A stretch of 64,000 nt of DNA from CAYOWK01 sp964407665 (GTDB lineage Bacteria; Pseudomonadota; Alphaproteobacteria; Caulobacterales; Hyphomonadaceae): positions 1 to 64,000 of the forward strand of contig CAYOWK010000010.1 of the NCBI GenBank assembly GCA_964407665.1, read 5' to 3'. The notes under the pieces were generated by a model that ran no database searches, had not been told where the DNA came from, and saw only the letters and a list, made by a program, of their open reading frames with translations. Positions 6,884 through 17,982 of the stretch are shown piece after piece. The position numbers and the translations under genes are program-made. How positions within the stretch are numbered: position 1 is the stretch's first letter; each line of letters starts with the position of its first letter.

Positions 6884-9181
<2,298 letters not shown>

Positions 9182-9197
9182 CCGCCCAATATGGTCG

Positions 9198-9212
9198 GTT
9201 CAGCATCTGTTC
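9198..9212. promoter_or_regulatory. LexA (SOS) box upstream of uvrB
   Basis: GTTC-AGCATCT-GTTC, an exact match to the GTTC-N7-GTTC direct-repeat operator used by alphaproteobacterial LexA. It is centred about 24 bp upstream of the uvrB start codon, where it would overlap the promoter. uvrB is a known SOS gene in this class. Confidence 0.8.
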
Positions 9213-9268
9213 GCCAGAGCCTCACGGCCTGGAATGTCGCCCTGCTGACAGCGGGGTGGCAGGAAGTT

Positions 9269-9883
9269 TCACGCCCATCGCTCAAAACGGAACCAGCCCT
9301 CCATCGGCCAGTCGAACATGCAGGCCTCCATCCGGGTTCCAGCACCGATATTGTGGGCAACAAGCGGCTGCCCGTCTACGAACTTGCGGGTCACAACGCC
9401 GATATGCGGCAACCCCGAGCCCGTCAGCCTCCAGCTCACGACGTCGCCCGGCCGGTAAGCGGCGGGATCGCCAGACACAGCAAGCGCCCCACCCTTTCTC
9501 CGAAAGAACGTTTCAAGGTTCGGCACGCGGCGGTGATCGATGTTCCGGTCTGGTCGTGTAAGTCCCCAGACTGCCGGGTAGCGCCCAAAACTGGCGCGCA
9601 TGTCCTCGTGTACGGCTACCTGCAGGTCAACACCGGCATGCCGGAAGGCCCGGATCACCGTATCCGTGCAGACACCCCTATCGTCGGCCACATCGCCCAT
9701 TGGATAGGACAACTTCACGTAAGCCGGGTCGTAGATTTCGGCCTTAGCGGCGCGCGCCTCCGCGCCGATGGCGACCATCTGCGCGAATGCACCAGGGCCA
9801 TCTGGCGTTTGGGCCGATGTAGCGGGCGCCACTACCGCTGCACCCAATCCAAGAAGTACCGACCGCCTGTCCATGGCGGTCAT
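9269..9883 (-). CDS. DUF1287 family secreted protein
   Basis: About 204 residues. It begins with a twin-arginine-like signal (MDRRSVLLGLGAAVVAPATSA) preceded by an alternative ATG three codons earlier. The mature protein has GVCTDTVIRAFRHAGVDLQV, HEDM, NIDHRRVPNLETFF and YRPGDVVSWRL...GLPHIGVVT. These are the Cys, His and Asp-bearing blocks of DUF1287, a predicted NlpC/P60-type cysteine hydrolase fold. It probably acts on the cell wall or a periplasmic peptide. It sits between uvrB and the PfpI gene on the same strand without obvious functional linkage. Confidence 0.85.
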   Translation of the reverse strand: MTAMDRRSVLLGLGAAVVAPATSAQTPDGPGAFAQMVAIGAEARAAKAEIYDPAYVKLSYPMGDVADDRGVCTDTVIRAFRHAGVDLQVAVHEDMRASFGRYPAVWGLTRPDRNIDHRRVPNLETFFRRKGGALAVSGDPAAYRPGDVVSWRLTGSGLPHIGVVTRKFVDGQPLVAHNIGAGTRMEACMFDWPMEGWFRFERWA

Positions 9884-9937
9884 CTCGCCCCAAGAATGCG
9901 GCAGAGGGAGGACACGCAGGCGGCGCACTGGCGGCGG

Positions 9938-10621
9938 CTAAAGCCTGGCGGCCGCCGCTTCGGCCTCCTCCCGGCGCCCCGCCATCACTCGTTCCCGGCT
10001 AGCTAGAAAGCGCTCAAGCACCGGCGGCGGCGCCAGCTCCGGGCGACCGGATTCGAAGGGCGGCGCCGGTGCGTACTCCAGCCCCAGCTGAATGGCTTGC
10101 GCGGTCTCAAGCCCCGCAATTTCCGCCAGAACCGTGAACGCGAAGTCGATCCCGGCCGTTACGCCTCCGCCTGTGAACACGTTTCCATCGCGGGCAACCC
10201 TGCTCTCGTCGATGATCGCGCCGAACACCGGGAGCAGCTCTCGGTACGCCCAGTGCGTGGCTGCCCGCTTGCCCTGCAGCAAGCCTGCCGCGCCAAGTAT
10301 GAGCGAACCCGTGCACACGGAGGTGATGTATCTTGCATCTGCCGCCAGTCGGCGGATTTCGCCGATGAAGACTTCGTCCAACGCCACCGTCGTCGCGTTT
10401 AGACCACCCGGTACGCAGATCAGATCACAATGATCGATGGCGGACAGCTTCGACACATTGGCAAACGCAAGCCCATCCGCCTCGACAACACCTCCATCGC
10501 GGCTTGCGACGATCGTCTCGGAGTTGGGCGTCCGGCTCAGAACCTGGTGCGGGCCAGTGAAGTCGAGATGGGTCATTCCCGGGTAGATGGCGAAGACTAT
10601 TCGAAAGGGGTTAGCGGACAT
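9938..10621 (-). CDS. DJ-1/PfpI family protein, isonitrile hydratase-like
   Basis: About 227 residues from ATG 10621. The class I glutamine amidotransferase-like fold is shown by FAIYPGMTHLDFTGPHQVL, CVPGG, the nucleophile elbow SVCTGSLILGAAGLL with its cysteine, and a following ATHWAYRELL. This arrangement matches isonitrile hydratase and related PfpI proteins. It diverges from a GlxA-type activator that has the same fold in its own N-terminus, so the pair probably shares a promoter region and the neighbour may regulate it. A longer frame to 10696 lacks family similarity. Confidence 0.85.
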   Translation of the reverse strand: MSANPFRIVFAIYPGMTHLDFTGPHQVLSRTPNSETIVASRDGGVVEADGLAFANVSKLSAIDHCDLICVPGGLNATTVALDEVFIGEIRRLAADARYITSVCTGSLILGAAGLLQGKRAATHWAYRELLPVFGAIIDESRVARDGNVFTGGGVTAGIDFAFTVLAEIAGLETAQAIQLGLEYAPAPPFESGRPELAPPPVLERFLASRERVMAGRREEAEAAAARL

Positions 10622-10718
10622 GCGCCTGATCCTTGCTTGAAGTTGACGTCTCACCATCGCCCGTCTAGCGGTTGGCTGAAATGACAATGTTCCCACTTTT
10701 CGAGCCAGAGCTGATCGA
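10622..10718. promoter_or_regulatory. Divergent intergenic region between the PfpI and GlxA-type genes
   Basis: 97 bp separate the two divergent starts, so both promoters must lie here. No clear palindromic operator was visible. AraC-type binding by the 10719 product is expected from context. Confidence 0.45.
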
Positions 10719-11675
10719 ATGCGCCTCGTCCGCTCTATCGGCTTCCTGATCTTCCCGGACTTTCAGCTCCTGGACGCTGCAGGGCCCATGGCTGCATTCG
10801 AGATTGCGGGGCAGGCCGCCGAACCGCCGCCCTATTCTCTGCACGTCCTGGCAGCTGGGGGCGGGATGGTCCGGTCTTCAGGCCCCGCCAGCATGCACGC
10901 CGATACGATCACAGCGGACCTGCAGCTCGACACGTTGATTGTAGCCGGCGGCTACGGCACGCGGCAGGCGCTGGAAGAGAGCGCCATCCTAGAGTTTGTG
11001 AAGAGCCAGGCCCGGATCGCCCGACGGGTTTGTTCCGTCTGCTCGGGCGCCTACATTCTTGCGGAGGCTGGCCTGCTGGATGGACGGCGCGCGACTACCC
11101 ACTGGCGCCGCACACAGCACTTCGCCACCGCTTATCCGGCAGTCCGGCTGGAACCCGACCGCATCTACGCTCGCGACGGCAACATCTGGACATCAGCCGG
11201 GATAACGGCCGGCATCGACCTCGCTCTGGCGCTTATCGGAGAAGACCTTGGCGACGAGATCGCACGCGAAACTGCTCAGGAGTTGGTGGTTCATCAGCGT
11301 AGGCCAGGCGGGCAGTCGCAGTTCTCGGCGCTACTGGATCTGGATCGCGGTGAGGGCCGTTTCACGGACCTGCTGGGCTGGATAGGCGAGCACCTGGAAG
11401 AGCCCCTTACGGTCGACCAACTGGCCCGGGCCGCCTGCATGAGCCCACGAAATTTCTCACGCGCCTTCACGGCGGAAACTGGCGTCACGCCAGCCAAAGC
11501 GGTCGAGCGACTGAGGCTGGAGAGTGCGCGCGAGCAGGTGGAGCGCAGCCCTGCCCCCATCGACTCCATTGCAGTCCGCACAGGCTTCCGCGATCCCGAG
11601 CGAATGCGGCGCGCGTTTGTGCGTGCATTCGGTCAACCTCCACAGGCCCTCCGAAGGCTCGCCAGACCTAGATGA
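10719..11675 (+). CDS. GlxA-type AraC family transcriptional regulator
   Basis: 318 residues. Residues 1-190 form a DJ-1/PfpI-like sensor domain (FLIFPDFQLLDAAGPMAAFE, RVCSVCSGAYILAEAGLL, ATTHWRR). Residues 215-315 form an AraC DNA-binding domain with two HTH motifs (LTVDQLARAACMSPRNFSRA and IDSIAVRTGFRDPERMRRAF). Proteins of this build activate catabolic genes on sensing small metabolites. The sensor domain resembles the product of the divergent gene, which is its likely target. Confidence 0.9.
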   Translation: MRLVRSIGFLIFPDFQLLDAAGPMAAFEIAGQAAEPPPYSLHVLAAGGGMVRSSGPASMHADTITADLQLDTLIVAGGYGTRQALEESAILEFVKSQARIARRVCSVCSGAYILAEAGLLDGRRATTHWRRTQHFATAYPAVRLEPDRIYARDGNIWTSAGITAGIDLALALIGEDLGDEIARETAQELVVHQRRPGGQSQFSALLDLDRGEGRFTDLLGWIGEHLEEPLTVDQLARAACMSPRNFSRAFTAETGVTPAKAVERLRLESAREQVERSPAPIDSIAVRTGFRDPERMRRAFVRAFGQPPQALRRLARPR

Positions 11676-11707
11676 CGGGTCGCTCCCCGGCCTGCTATGG
11701 AGGAGGC

Positions 11708-12358
11708 ATGAACGAGATCACGGGAAATCTGGAGGCCGAATGGCGCACCGACATGGCCGCCGTCGGCGCAGACCAGACCAGGGCGACAACCGCCTTCAAG
11801 ACGCTGCTCGACCGCCATCGCGAGCCGCATCGGCGCTATCATGGCCTCACTCACCTCGAAGCGCTTTTTGGGCTGCTACGCGACTACGCCCCGGCTATTG
11901 CGCACGGTTCTCCTGCCCGGTTGGCGGTCTGGTGGCATGACGCCGTGTACGAGCCCAAAGCGATCGATAATGAACAGCAGAGCGCAAATCTCGCCCGCTC
12001 AGACCTCTCGATTCTTGGCGCTGGAGCGGACCTGATCGAGCCGACAGCCGACCTGATCCTCAAGACCAAGAACCACTGGGAAAGCGGGCCAGCCGGGGAG
12101 GCTGGCGATGCCTTTCTCGACGCCGACATTGCCATACTCGGAGCGCCGTCGCCCACCTACGACCTGTACGCGGCCGGCGTTCGCGAAGAGTACGCGTGGG
12201 CGCCGAACGACCTATTTCGAAAGGGACGCGGCGCCTTTCTGCGCGGGGCGCTCCAGCGTCAGCGATACTTCCGCACGGACGTGTTCGAAGCCGCATTTGG
12301 CGCCCAGGCGCGCGTGAACCTGTCCCGCGAACTGGAAAGGCTGGAGGCGGGAGCGTGA
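11708..12358 (+). CDS. HD-superfamily predicted metal-dependent hydrolase
   Basis: 216 residues beginning MNEITGNLEAEWRTDM after a GGAGG site. The metal-binding blocks of the family are visible: EPHRRYHGLTHLEALF, the HD pair in AVWWHDAVYEPKAIDNEQQS, and a distal DADIAILG Asp. Such proteins are annotated as predicted HD phosphohydrolases with unknown substrate. Its stop overlaps the GTG start of gluQ by four bases, so the two are translationally coupled, hinting at a shared role in nucleotide or tRNA metabolism. Confidence 0.75.
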   Translation: MNEITGNLEAEWRTDMAAVGADQTRATTAFKTLLDRHREPHRRYHGLTHLEALFGLLRDYAPAIAHGSPARLAVWWHDAVYEPKAIDNEQQSANLARSDLSILGAGADLIEPTADLILKTKNHWESGPAGEAGDAFLDADIAILGAPSPTYDLYAAGVREEYAWAPNDLFRKGRGAFLRGALQRQRYFRTDVFEAAFGAQARVNLSRELERLEAGA

Positions 12359-13215
12359 CCTTTGTCACCCGCTTCGCCCCCAGCCCGACTGGATTGCTGC
12401 ATCTTGGCAATGCCTATTCGGCGATGCTTGTCCACGACGCTGCGCGGGCTGCCATTGGACGCTTCCTTCTGCGTATCGAAGACATCGACCAGACAAGATG
12501 CCGGACTGAGTTCGAGACCGCCGCGCTGGAAGACCTGGGTTGGCTTGGCCTCGAATGGGAGCGACCTGTCCGGCGACAGTCGGAGCACTTCGAGGCTTAC
12601 GCGGCGGTGCTTGACCGCCTGTTCCGGCTCGGAGTGACCTACCGCTGCTTCCTCAGCCGGAAGGAACTGGCGGAGGCTAGTCTGAGTGCGCCGCATGGCC
12701 CCGGGGCGGCGCCCCCTCCCCCGCGTATCGGGCCGGAGGAGGAGGCGGAGCGGCTGGGGCGCGGCGAGGCCTTCGCCTGGCGCCTCTCCATGACATATTC
12801 ACAGGACCTGTTAGGCGAGGAATTCGCGCGTCTGGAATTTGAGGAGCTTGGCTCCGGGCCAAACGGGGAACATGGCCGCATCCGCGCTTTTCCGGATCGT
12901 CTCGGCGACGTTATCCTCGGGCGCAAGGATACGCCCGCCAGCTATCACGTCGCCGTCGTGCATGACGACGCGCTGCAGGGCGTCACAGACATCATTCGCG
13001 GCGAGGACCTTTTTGAGAGCACACACGTCCATGTCCTCCTGCAGCGCCTGCTTGGCTTGCCCACCCCCCGCTATCGCCACCATCGCCTGCTGACAGGCGG
13101 GGATGGCCGCCGCTACGCCAAGCGCGACGCTTCGCTCACGCTCAGGGCCTTGCGTGCCAGCGGACTTTCCCCGCAAGACGTCCGCGCCCGCACCGGCCTG
13201 CCCGAAAGCGCCTGA
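12355..13215 (+). CDS. gluQ: Glutamyl-Q tRNA(Asp) synthetase
   Basis: 286 residues: the catalytic half of a glutamyl-tRNA synthetase without the anticodon-binding domain, as in GluQRS, which glutamylates queuosine in tRNA-Asp. The HIGH-type motif RFAPSPTGLLHLGNAYSAML, RIEDIDQTR, DIIRGEDL and the KMSKS-type loop RRYAKRDASLTL are present. The GTG start is embedded in the GTGA stop overlap with the HD gene; the longer frame to 12196 is the HD gene read in another phase. The EamA gene follows 5 bp later, completing a tight three-gene unit. Confidence 0.93.
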   Translation: MTFVTRFAPSPTGLLHLGNAYSAMLVHDAARAAIGRFLLRIEDIDQTRCRTEFETAALEDLGWLGLEWERPVRRQSEHFEAYAAVLDRLFRLGVTYRCFLSRKELAEASLSAPHGPGAAPPPPRIGPEEEAERLGRGEAFAWRLSMTYSQDLLGEEFARLEFEELGSGPNGEHGRIRAFPDRLGDVILGRKDTPASYHVAVVHDDALQGVTDIIRGEDLFESTHVHVLLQRLLGLPTPRYRHHRLLTGGDGRRYAKRDASLTLRALRASGLSPQDVRARTGLPESA

Positions 13216-13220
13216 ACACC

Positions 13221-14087
13221 TTGACGCAGATACCTGTCGTCCCGCCTCGTCCGACCTGGATCGGACCTGCATGCCTGCTGGCGGGGGCGGTCTGTATCGG
13301 CTTTGCCCCCATCGGACTCCGGCTGTCGGAGTTTGGACCGCAGGCGACAGCCTTCTGGCGCTTTACCTTCGCCCTGCCTGTGGTCGCTGTCCTCGCGATG
13401 GCCAACGGCGGCATCGGCAAACCCTCGGCCTTCAGCCTTTTCGCAGGCCTGTTCTTTGGCCTCGACATTGCGCTCTGGCACTGGTCGCTCACCCTGACAT
13501 CCGTCGCCAACGCCACGTTTCTGGTGAACCTCGGCAACGCATCCGTAGGCCTCATCGCATGGATCGTTCTGCGCCAGCGCCCGGCTCGGATCTGGATGAT
13601 TGCATGCGGCATCGCCCTCGCGGGCGCCTTCATGCTGTCGCGAGGCGCCAGCGCGGCGTCCGCGTCTGCCCTGCAGGGCGACCTGCTCGCTCTGGCGGCC
13701 GCTGCGATGGTGTCGCTCTATCTGTTCCTCGGCATGCTGGCGCGCAGGACCGAAGCCGCCTTCAGCGTCCTGTTCTGGGCGACCGTCATGGAGATTGTTG
13801 TCGCGGCCGGCGCAACCGCGGCGAGCGGCGAGGCCTTCCTGCCGCCGGACCCCTCCTGGTTCCTTGCCCCCCTTGCGCTGGCGCTGGTTGCGCATGCGAT
13901 GGGACAGGGGCTGATCGTGAATGGCGTGGGGCACACCCCGGCGGCGCTGGCCGGGCTTCTGCTGCTTGTCCAGCCCGTGACCGGGGCGCTGGTCGCCTGG
14001 CGCGTCTTCGACGAGACCCTGAGCCCGCTTCAGCTTTCCGGGGCCGGGCTGGTCCTGGTCGGCGTCTGGCTCGCCGGCAGGCGTTGA
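13221..14087 (+). CDS. EamA/DMT family transporter
   Basis: 288 residues with about ten hydrophobic segments and the two repeated EamA halves: residues 10-135 with FWRFTFALPV and FLVNLGNASVGLIAWIVL, and residues 150-287 with AAMVSLYLFLG and LLLVQPVTGALVAWRVF. These are drug/metabolite exporters of the inner membrane. The TTG start is 5 bp after the gluQ stop, so it is probably co-translated. Substrate unknown. Confidence 0.88.
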   Translation: MTQIPVVPPRPTWIGPACLLAGAVCIGFAPIGLRLSEFGPQATAFWRFTFALPVVAVLAMANGGIGKPSAFSLFAGLFFGLDIALWHWSLTLTSVANATFLVNLGNASVGLIAWIVLRQRPARIWMIACGIALAGAFMLSRGASAASASALQGDLLALAAAAMVSLYLFLGMLARRTEAAFSVLFWATVMEIVVAAGATAASGEAFLPPDPSWFLAPLALALVAHAMGQGLIVNGVGHTPAALAGLLLLVQPVTGALVAWRVFDETLSPLQLSGAGLVLVGVWLAGRR

Positions 14088-14145
14088 CGCTGCCGCTCCA
14101 TGATGGATAGCTCCCGGACTGGCCCACCGGTCTGAGGCGAGCGTC

Positions 14146-14667
14146 ATGAGTGCAGAACATCTGGGCGCCCTCGCGCCGTCACAGGTGGCCGTCGACGGCG
14201 GACGGTCCCCGGAGACGGACGCTCTGGCGCTTGAATCGTGCATGCTGCGCCATGTTTCCCGGCTGTCGCGTGCGGTTGTCGCCGCCTATGACCCGGCGCT
14301 GGCCCGGCATGGTCTTACGGGGCATCAGTTCAATCTGATGACGACCCTGCACCGGAGCGGGCCGATGTCGGTGGGTGACCTTGCATGCGCACTCGGCATG
14401 GACCCGTCCGGCGTTCCGCGGGCCGTGCGTCCGCTGATCGAGACCGGGCTTCTGAGCGCACAATCCGGCGAGGACCGCCGCCGGCGGATGCTTGCGGTCA
14501 CCTCCGACGGCGCAGGGCGGCTGCAGCAAGCGCAACAGTCCTGGGAAGCGGTCCAGCGCGAACTTGTTGACCAGATCAGCCCATCTGGGTGGCTGTCGCT
14601 GGCCAGTTCCATGCGCAACCTGCGGAAAGCGGCAGCCGAATGCTCGACCCGGAAGCAGAGCGCTTGA
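14146..14667 (+). CDS. MarR family transcriptional regulator
   Basis: 173 residues. A winged helix-turn-helix occupies residues 60-130: LTGHQFNLMTTLHRSG, MSVGDLACALGMDPSGVPRA for the recognition helix, then the wing GEDRRRRMLAVTSDG. Dimerisation helices flank it. It lies 58 bp after the EamA exporter on the same strand, so it may control that operon or act elsewhere. A leader of about 25 residues is poorly conserved. Confidence 0.9.
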   Translation: MSAEHLGALAPSQVAVDGGRSPETDALALESCMLRHVSRLSRAVVAAYDPALARHGLTGHQFNLMTTLHRSGPMSVGDLACALGMDPSGVPRAVRPLIETGLLSAQSGEDRRRRMLAVTSDGAGRLQQAQQSWEAVQRELVDQISPSGWLSLASSMRNLRKAAAECSTRKQSA

Positions 14668-14774
14668 CCTGTGCTGATAGCCCCAGCTAGCCCACTCGAG
14701 GGGACGCAGGCGAGGCGAGGGCTCGCTTCTCACGAGACGGCAGGCGTTCTGACGGCGCCTGCCCCGGGCTTGTC

Positions 14775-15218
14775 ATGTACGGACTGCGCGTTCTTCTGGT
14801 CGACGACCATCCGGTGAACCGGAAGGTGGTGTCGCTTTTGCTGCAGACCCTGGATGTCGAACTTGTCGAAGCGGCCAACGGCGAAGAAGCGCTGTCGGCG
14901 CTCGCGGCCAGCCCGTTTGACGTCGTCCTGCTGGACATGCTGATGCCCGTCCTCGATGGGCCGGAGACCGTTCGGCGCATTCGCTCGAGCGGCGAATCCT
15001 GGGCGAGCATACCCGTGATTGCGATCTCGGCCGGGGCGCTGGGCGACAGCGTGGATCGCTATCTTGAAGCGGGTATGGACGGGTATCTGGCCAAGCCGCT
15101 GTCACGGGACACGCTTGCCTCCGAACTCGAACGTCTGGCCTCCCCTAGCCGCGTGCGGATGCAAGACGGGCGTCCAGTCCCTCCCGCACAATCGGCCACT
15201 CCTCGCGCAGGACACTGA
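14775..15218 (+). CDS. Single-domain response regulator
   Basis: 147 residues. The CheY-like receiver covers residues 1-120 with DD at 10-11, phospho-acceptor Asp54 in VVLLDMLMPVLDG, Ser/Thr switch in IAISAG and Lys107 in YLAKPLS. The sequence closely resembles the receiver attached to the hybrid kinase at 18586 (MPVxDG.ETxxRIR). The last 25 residues are a disordered tail read from DNA that also codes for the end of the converging GNAT gene. Confidence 0.9.
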   Translation: MYGLRVLLVDDHPVNRKVVSLLLQTLDVELVEAANGEEALSALAASPFDVVLLDMLMPVLDGPETVRRIRSSGESWASIPVIAISAGALGDSVDRYLEAGMDGYLAKPLSRDTLASELERLASPSRVRMQDGRPVPPAQSATPRAGH

Positions 15219-15759
15219 ACCAGGCGGTATCCCGGACGCGTCCGTCGGGGAGGATCATGTGGGCGCGGTGAATCCCCTCAAACCGGGCGCCCAGACGCGA
15301 GATGGCCCTGAAGGAGCGGATATTGGTGGCGTCCAGCTTCAGTTCAATGCGGTTGAGGCCCAGCGTCTCGAAACCGTGGGCGAACAGCATGCGCTTGGCT
15401 GACGGATTCACGGCGCCCGCCCAGAACGGCTTGGCATACCAGGTGTTGCCGATCTCCACCTTCCGGTGCGGCGCGTTCACGGCGAGATAGCTTGTGGAGC
15501 CGGCGTACTGGCCGCTCGCCTTGTCCAGGACGGCCCAGCAGACCTCGCGCCCGTTCGACGCCTCGCGAACATGATAGTCAAACCAGGTGTCGAAATTTCC
15601 GCCATGCGTTCCGGCGTGCTGGTTGATGGACTGGAAACGCCAGAGATCGGGGTCGGCGCCCGCCACACGCAACGGTTCGCGGTGACGCTCCTCGAGCGGC
15701 TCCAGCCGCACGAAGGCATTCGCGAGATCGACGGGGGCGAACACAGGCGAGTTGCTCAT
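15145..15759 (-). CDS. GNAT family N-acetyltransferase
   Basis: 204 residues from ATG 15759 (MSNSPVFAPVDLANAFVRLE). RimJ/RimL-like layout: VRLEPLEERHREPL at the start, the strand VEIGNTWYAKPFWAGAVN, and the acetyl-CoA helix region RMLFAHGFETLGLNRIELKL with NIRSFRAISRLGARFEG. It probably acetylates a protein N-terminus or a small molecule. It follows the serine acetyltransferase gene by 16 bp on the same strand, and its 3' end overlaps the converging response regulator by 74 bp. Confidence 0.9.
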   Translation of the reverse strand: MSNSPVFAPVDLANAFVRLEPLEERHREPLRVAGADPDLWRFQSINQHAGTHGGNFDTWFDYHVREASNGREVCWAVLDKASGQYAGSTSYLAVNAPHRKVEIGNTWYAKPFWAGAVNPSAKRMLFAHGFETLGLNRIELKLDATNIRSFRAISRLGARFEGIHRAHMILPDGRVRDTAWFSVLREEWPIVREGLDARLASARG

Positions 15760-15775
15760 TGCGCGCCTTTTGCCG

Positions 15776-16339
15776 CTACTGCCCGTCCGCTGCAAGGTCC
15801 CGAGCAGCAGCCTTCGCGACCGCGATGGGCGCTACCATGACGGCGCCCGGCGGCACGTCGCACACCACAAGCGCCAGCGCGCCGATGCGGGCGCCGTCGC
15901 CTACGGTGATGTCGCCCAGCACGACGGCGGAGGTTCCGATCATCACGCCCTTGCCGATGCGAGGAGCCACCTTACGCTCGTTGGACTGGCCGATCGTGAC
16001 GCCCTGCTGGATCAGGCAATCGTCGCCGACACTGGCGAAGGATGAGATGATGATGCCGCTGTGATGGGCGAGCCTCACGCGCCGGCCGATGTGCGCGCCC
16101 GGCATGATCTCGATGCCGTACCGGTTGCGCACCTTGCGGGCCATCGAGAGGTAGAGCCGGCGCATTGCCTTCTTCGCGAACCCGTCCCCCATGCGGTCGG
16201 CATACTCGCCCATACGATGAACGAAGATCGCCCGGAAGCCGGGTTGCGACCAGTCGCTCTCGTGGCGGGCGTAGTCCTCGCGCACGATATCCCAGAAGCC
16301 GGGCGGTGATGGAGCCGTTGTGTCCAAGGCGGTCCTCAT
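15776..16339 (-). CDS. Serine O-acetyltransferase-like hexapeptide protein
   Basis: 187 residues. An N-terminal helical part (FWDIVREDYARHES) precedes a left-handed beta-helix of hexapeptide repeats (IEIMPGAHIGRRVRLAHHSG, VGDDCLIQQGVTIGQ, IGKGVMIGTSAVVLGDITVG). The catalytic His-type motif LAHHSG is present. It is most like CysE-type serine acetyltransferases, although shorter than classical CysE, so a cell-surface sugar acetyltransferase is possible. It is upstream of and probably co-transcribed with the GNAT gene. Confidence 0.8.
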   Translation of the reverse strand: MRTALDTTAPSPPGFWDIVREDYARHESDWSQPGFRAIFVHRMGEYADRMGDGFAKKAMRRLYLSMARKVRNRYGIEIMPGAHIGRRVRLAHHSGIIISSFASVGDDCLIQQGVTIGQSNERKVAPRIGKGVMIGTSAVVLGDITVGDGARIGALALVVCDVPPGAVMVAPIAVAKAAARDLAADGQ

Positions 16340-16411
16340 CTTGAGGCCACACCCAAGCACGCCGGCCTGCGCGCCTCAACGAAGTTCGCCTGGCTGGCGC
16401 CTTAGCGACTG

Positions 16412-17428
16412 TCACTCGATCGCCACCGGCGCACCCGTAACGCCGCTCCTGGGCTCGCTCACCACAGCGTTCCAGGCGATCTGCTGCAGCAGCCTTTCAC
16501 GCGCAGCAGACGCAGGGTCGGCCGGATCGACGAACGCGGTCATGCCGATGGGGCTCTGGCGGTACATCGCAGCGAACCAGGTGTAGGTCACGACACGCTC
16601 AAGCGCCGGGCGGGCATGACCGATGGCGTCCGAGAACAGCTGAGTCTGCTGCGTGATGTCCGGCACCTTGCCGGCGATCACGGCCTTCCGGAGATTGTAG
16701 ACGGCGACGTCGGACGGCACGATGTAGGTGATCTGCCTGCCTGCGCGAGCGTCGATGCCGGCCAGCTGGGTGCGCAGCCGCTCCATATAGCCGCCTGGCT
16801 TCTGCGACTCGGCGAGCCAGCCGTCGATCTCGGCCGGAGTGACACCGTCACGCGACGCGGGGTCGAAATCGCCGCCGCCTGTGCCGCCGCCCGTCGGCAA
16901 TGCGGCCTTGCCGTCAAACGAGAGCCACGACGACTGCACCATGATCCGGGCGTTCGGGTTGTTCGCGATGATGAAGTCGCCGAACAGGTCGATGCCCTGC
17001 TCCGGTACGATCCGCGTCGGCGACATCGTGAAGACGTCGACGTCCGCTCCGCCCTTGAGAAGGGCCGCCTTGGCGATATTGCCCTGAGGGTTGGCGCCGC
17101 CCTGCGACCAGTGCTGCATCGGCGTCGAGCCGCCGATGAACTGCACGGCGAGCATCGCGTGACCGTCCTTGCCCGCTTCCTTCGCCAGCGGCTCCAGCAG
17201 TCCGATGCCGGGTCCACGCAGCGGACGGCCGATGAAGACGTTGAAGGAGTGCGTCGCCATCACGATCTTCTGACCCTCGGCGATAGCGGACGGAACCTTG
17301 TCCGCAGCCGCTTCGGGCGCGGCGGCGCAAGCGGCGAGAGAGAGCGCGAGCAGTGCGCCAAGCACCCCGCGCGAAGCGAGGCCGACGCGGCCTTGCCTGC
17401 GCACGGGTGAGAATCCGGTCTGCTGCAT
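16412..17428 (-). CDS. Secreted lipoprotein of unknown function
   Basis: 338 residues from ATG 17428, which has a good GGAG ribosome-binding site. The N-terminus GVLGALLALSLAACAA is a lipoprotein signal. The mature protein opens with KIVMATHSFNVFIGRP and contains AMLAVQFIGGSTPMQHWSQG, FTMSPTRIVPEQGIDLFGDF and RQITYIVPSDVAVYNLR. This block order is reminiscent of SGNH-like or DUF4886-type proteins, but no Ser-Gly-Asn-His set can be assigned with confidence. It ends in a conserved-looking helical domain (RVVTYTWFAAMYRQ). It is the last gene before a long repeat-rich gap. Confidence 0.6.
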   Translation of the reverse strand: MQQTGFSPVRRQGRVGLASRGVLGALLALSLAACAAAPEAAADKVPSAIAEGQKIVMATHSFNVFIGRPLRGPGIGLLEPLAKEAGKDGHAMLAVQFIGGSTPMQHWSQGGANPQGNIAKAALLKGGADVDVFTMSPTRIVPEQGIDLFGDFIIANNPNARIMVQSSWLSFDGKAALPTGGGTGGGDFDPASRDGVTPAEIDGWLAESQKPGGYMERLRTQLAGIDARAGRQITYIVPSDVAVYNLRKAVIAGKVPDITQQTQLFSDAIGHARPALERVVTYTWFAAMYRQSPIGMTAFVDPADPASAARERLLQQIAWNAVVSEPRSGVTGAPVAIE

Positions 17429-17916
17429 GTGATCTCCGCCCGATCGTGTCTGTGAGCCGCCGGTTGCCATGCGGTCCTTATGGCCCTGCATCGCATATTG
17501 CGCGGACAGGCGGAAGATATTTGCCGGATATATGGACTGTTGATTCCGCGTCCCACGCGGGTCCATGTTCGGACCGGCCTCAAGCCGTCCGTGATGCGGT
17601 AGCTCACCTCCCTTGAAACAGGAGGACGGGGCGCGCGGGTGCACGCCGACTTGTATAAGTTGCCAGCTTGCGCTGGCCGGTGCGTGTTCCCACGCGCCCC
17701 GCAATCGGTTGCTGACCGGTGTGAGGATAGGATTTGACCGTGGTCCCGTCCTCCCGCCTTGCCGGAGCGAAGGCCGGAGCGACACGCCCGGTGTTTAGAC
17801 CCACTCCCACATCCCGGACAGCTCGTGCAGAGGGCTTCCGATCCCTCTGGACGCTCCGGTTCCATACCCGGAGCCAGATTTTCAGGGGTGTCGCCCGCTT
17901 CGGCCCGCCCTTCCCC

Positions 17917-17982
17917 TTCGACACGCCGCTGCGCGGCTGCTCAGGGTGAGGGACGCGCCCTTGCGGGCGCTCCTCAGGGTGA
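17917..17982. repeat. Tandem palindromic repeat units
   Basis: Two units each ending CTCAGGGTGAG. The first has the stem GCCGC-TGC-GCGGC; the second has GCGCCC-TTGC-GGGCGC (17955-17970). The first unit begins CTTCGACACGCC, relating it to the CTTCGAC...ATGAGG family at 6746-6860. Confidence 0.65.

Noticed and set aside
16412..17428. Sulfate or molybdate ABC binding protein
   Set aside because: Size and lipoprotein signal would fit, but the characteristic binding-protein motifs are absent and no ABC partner is adjacent.
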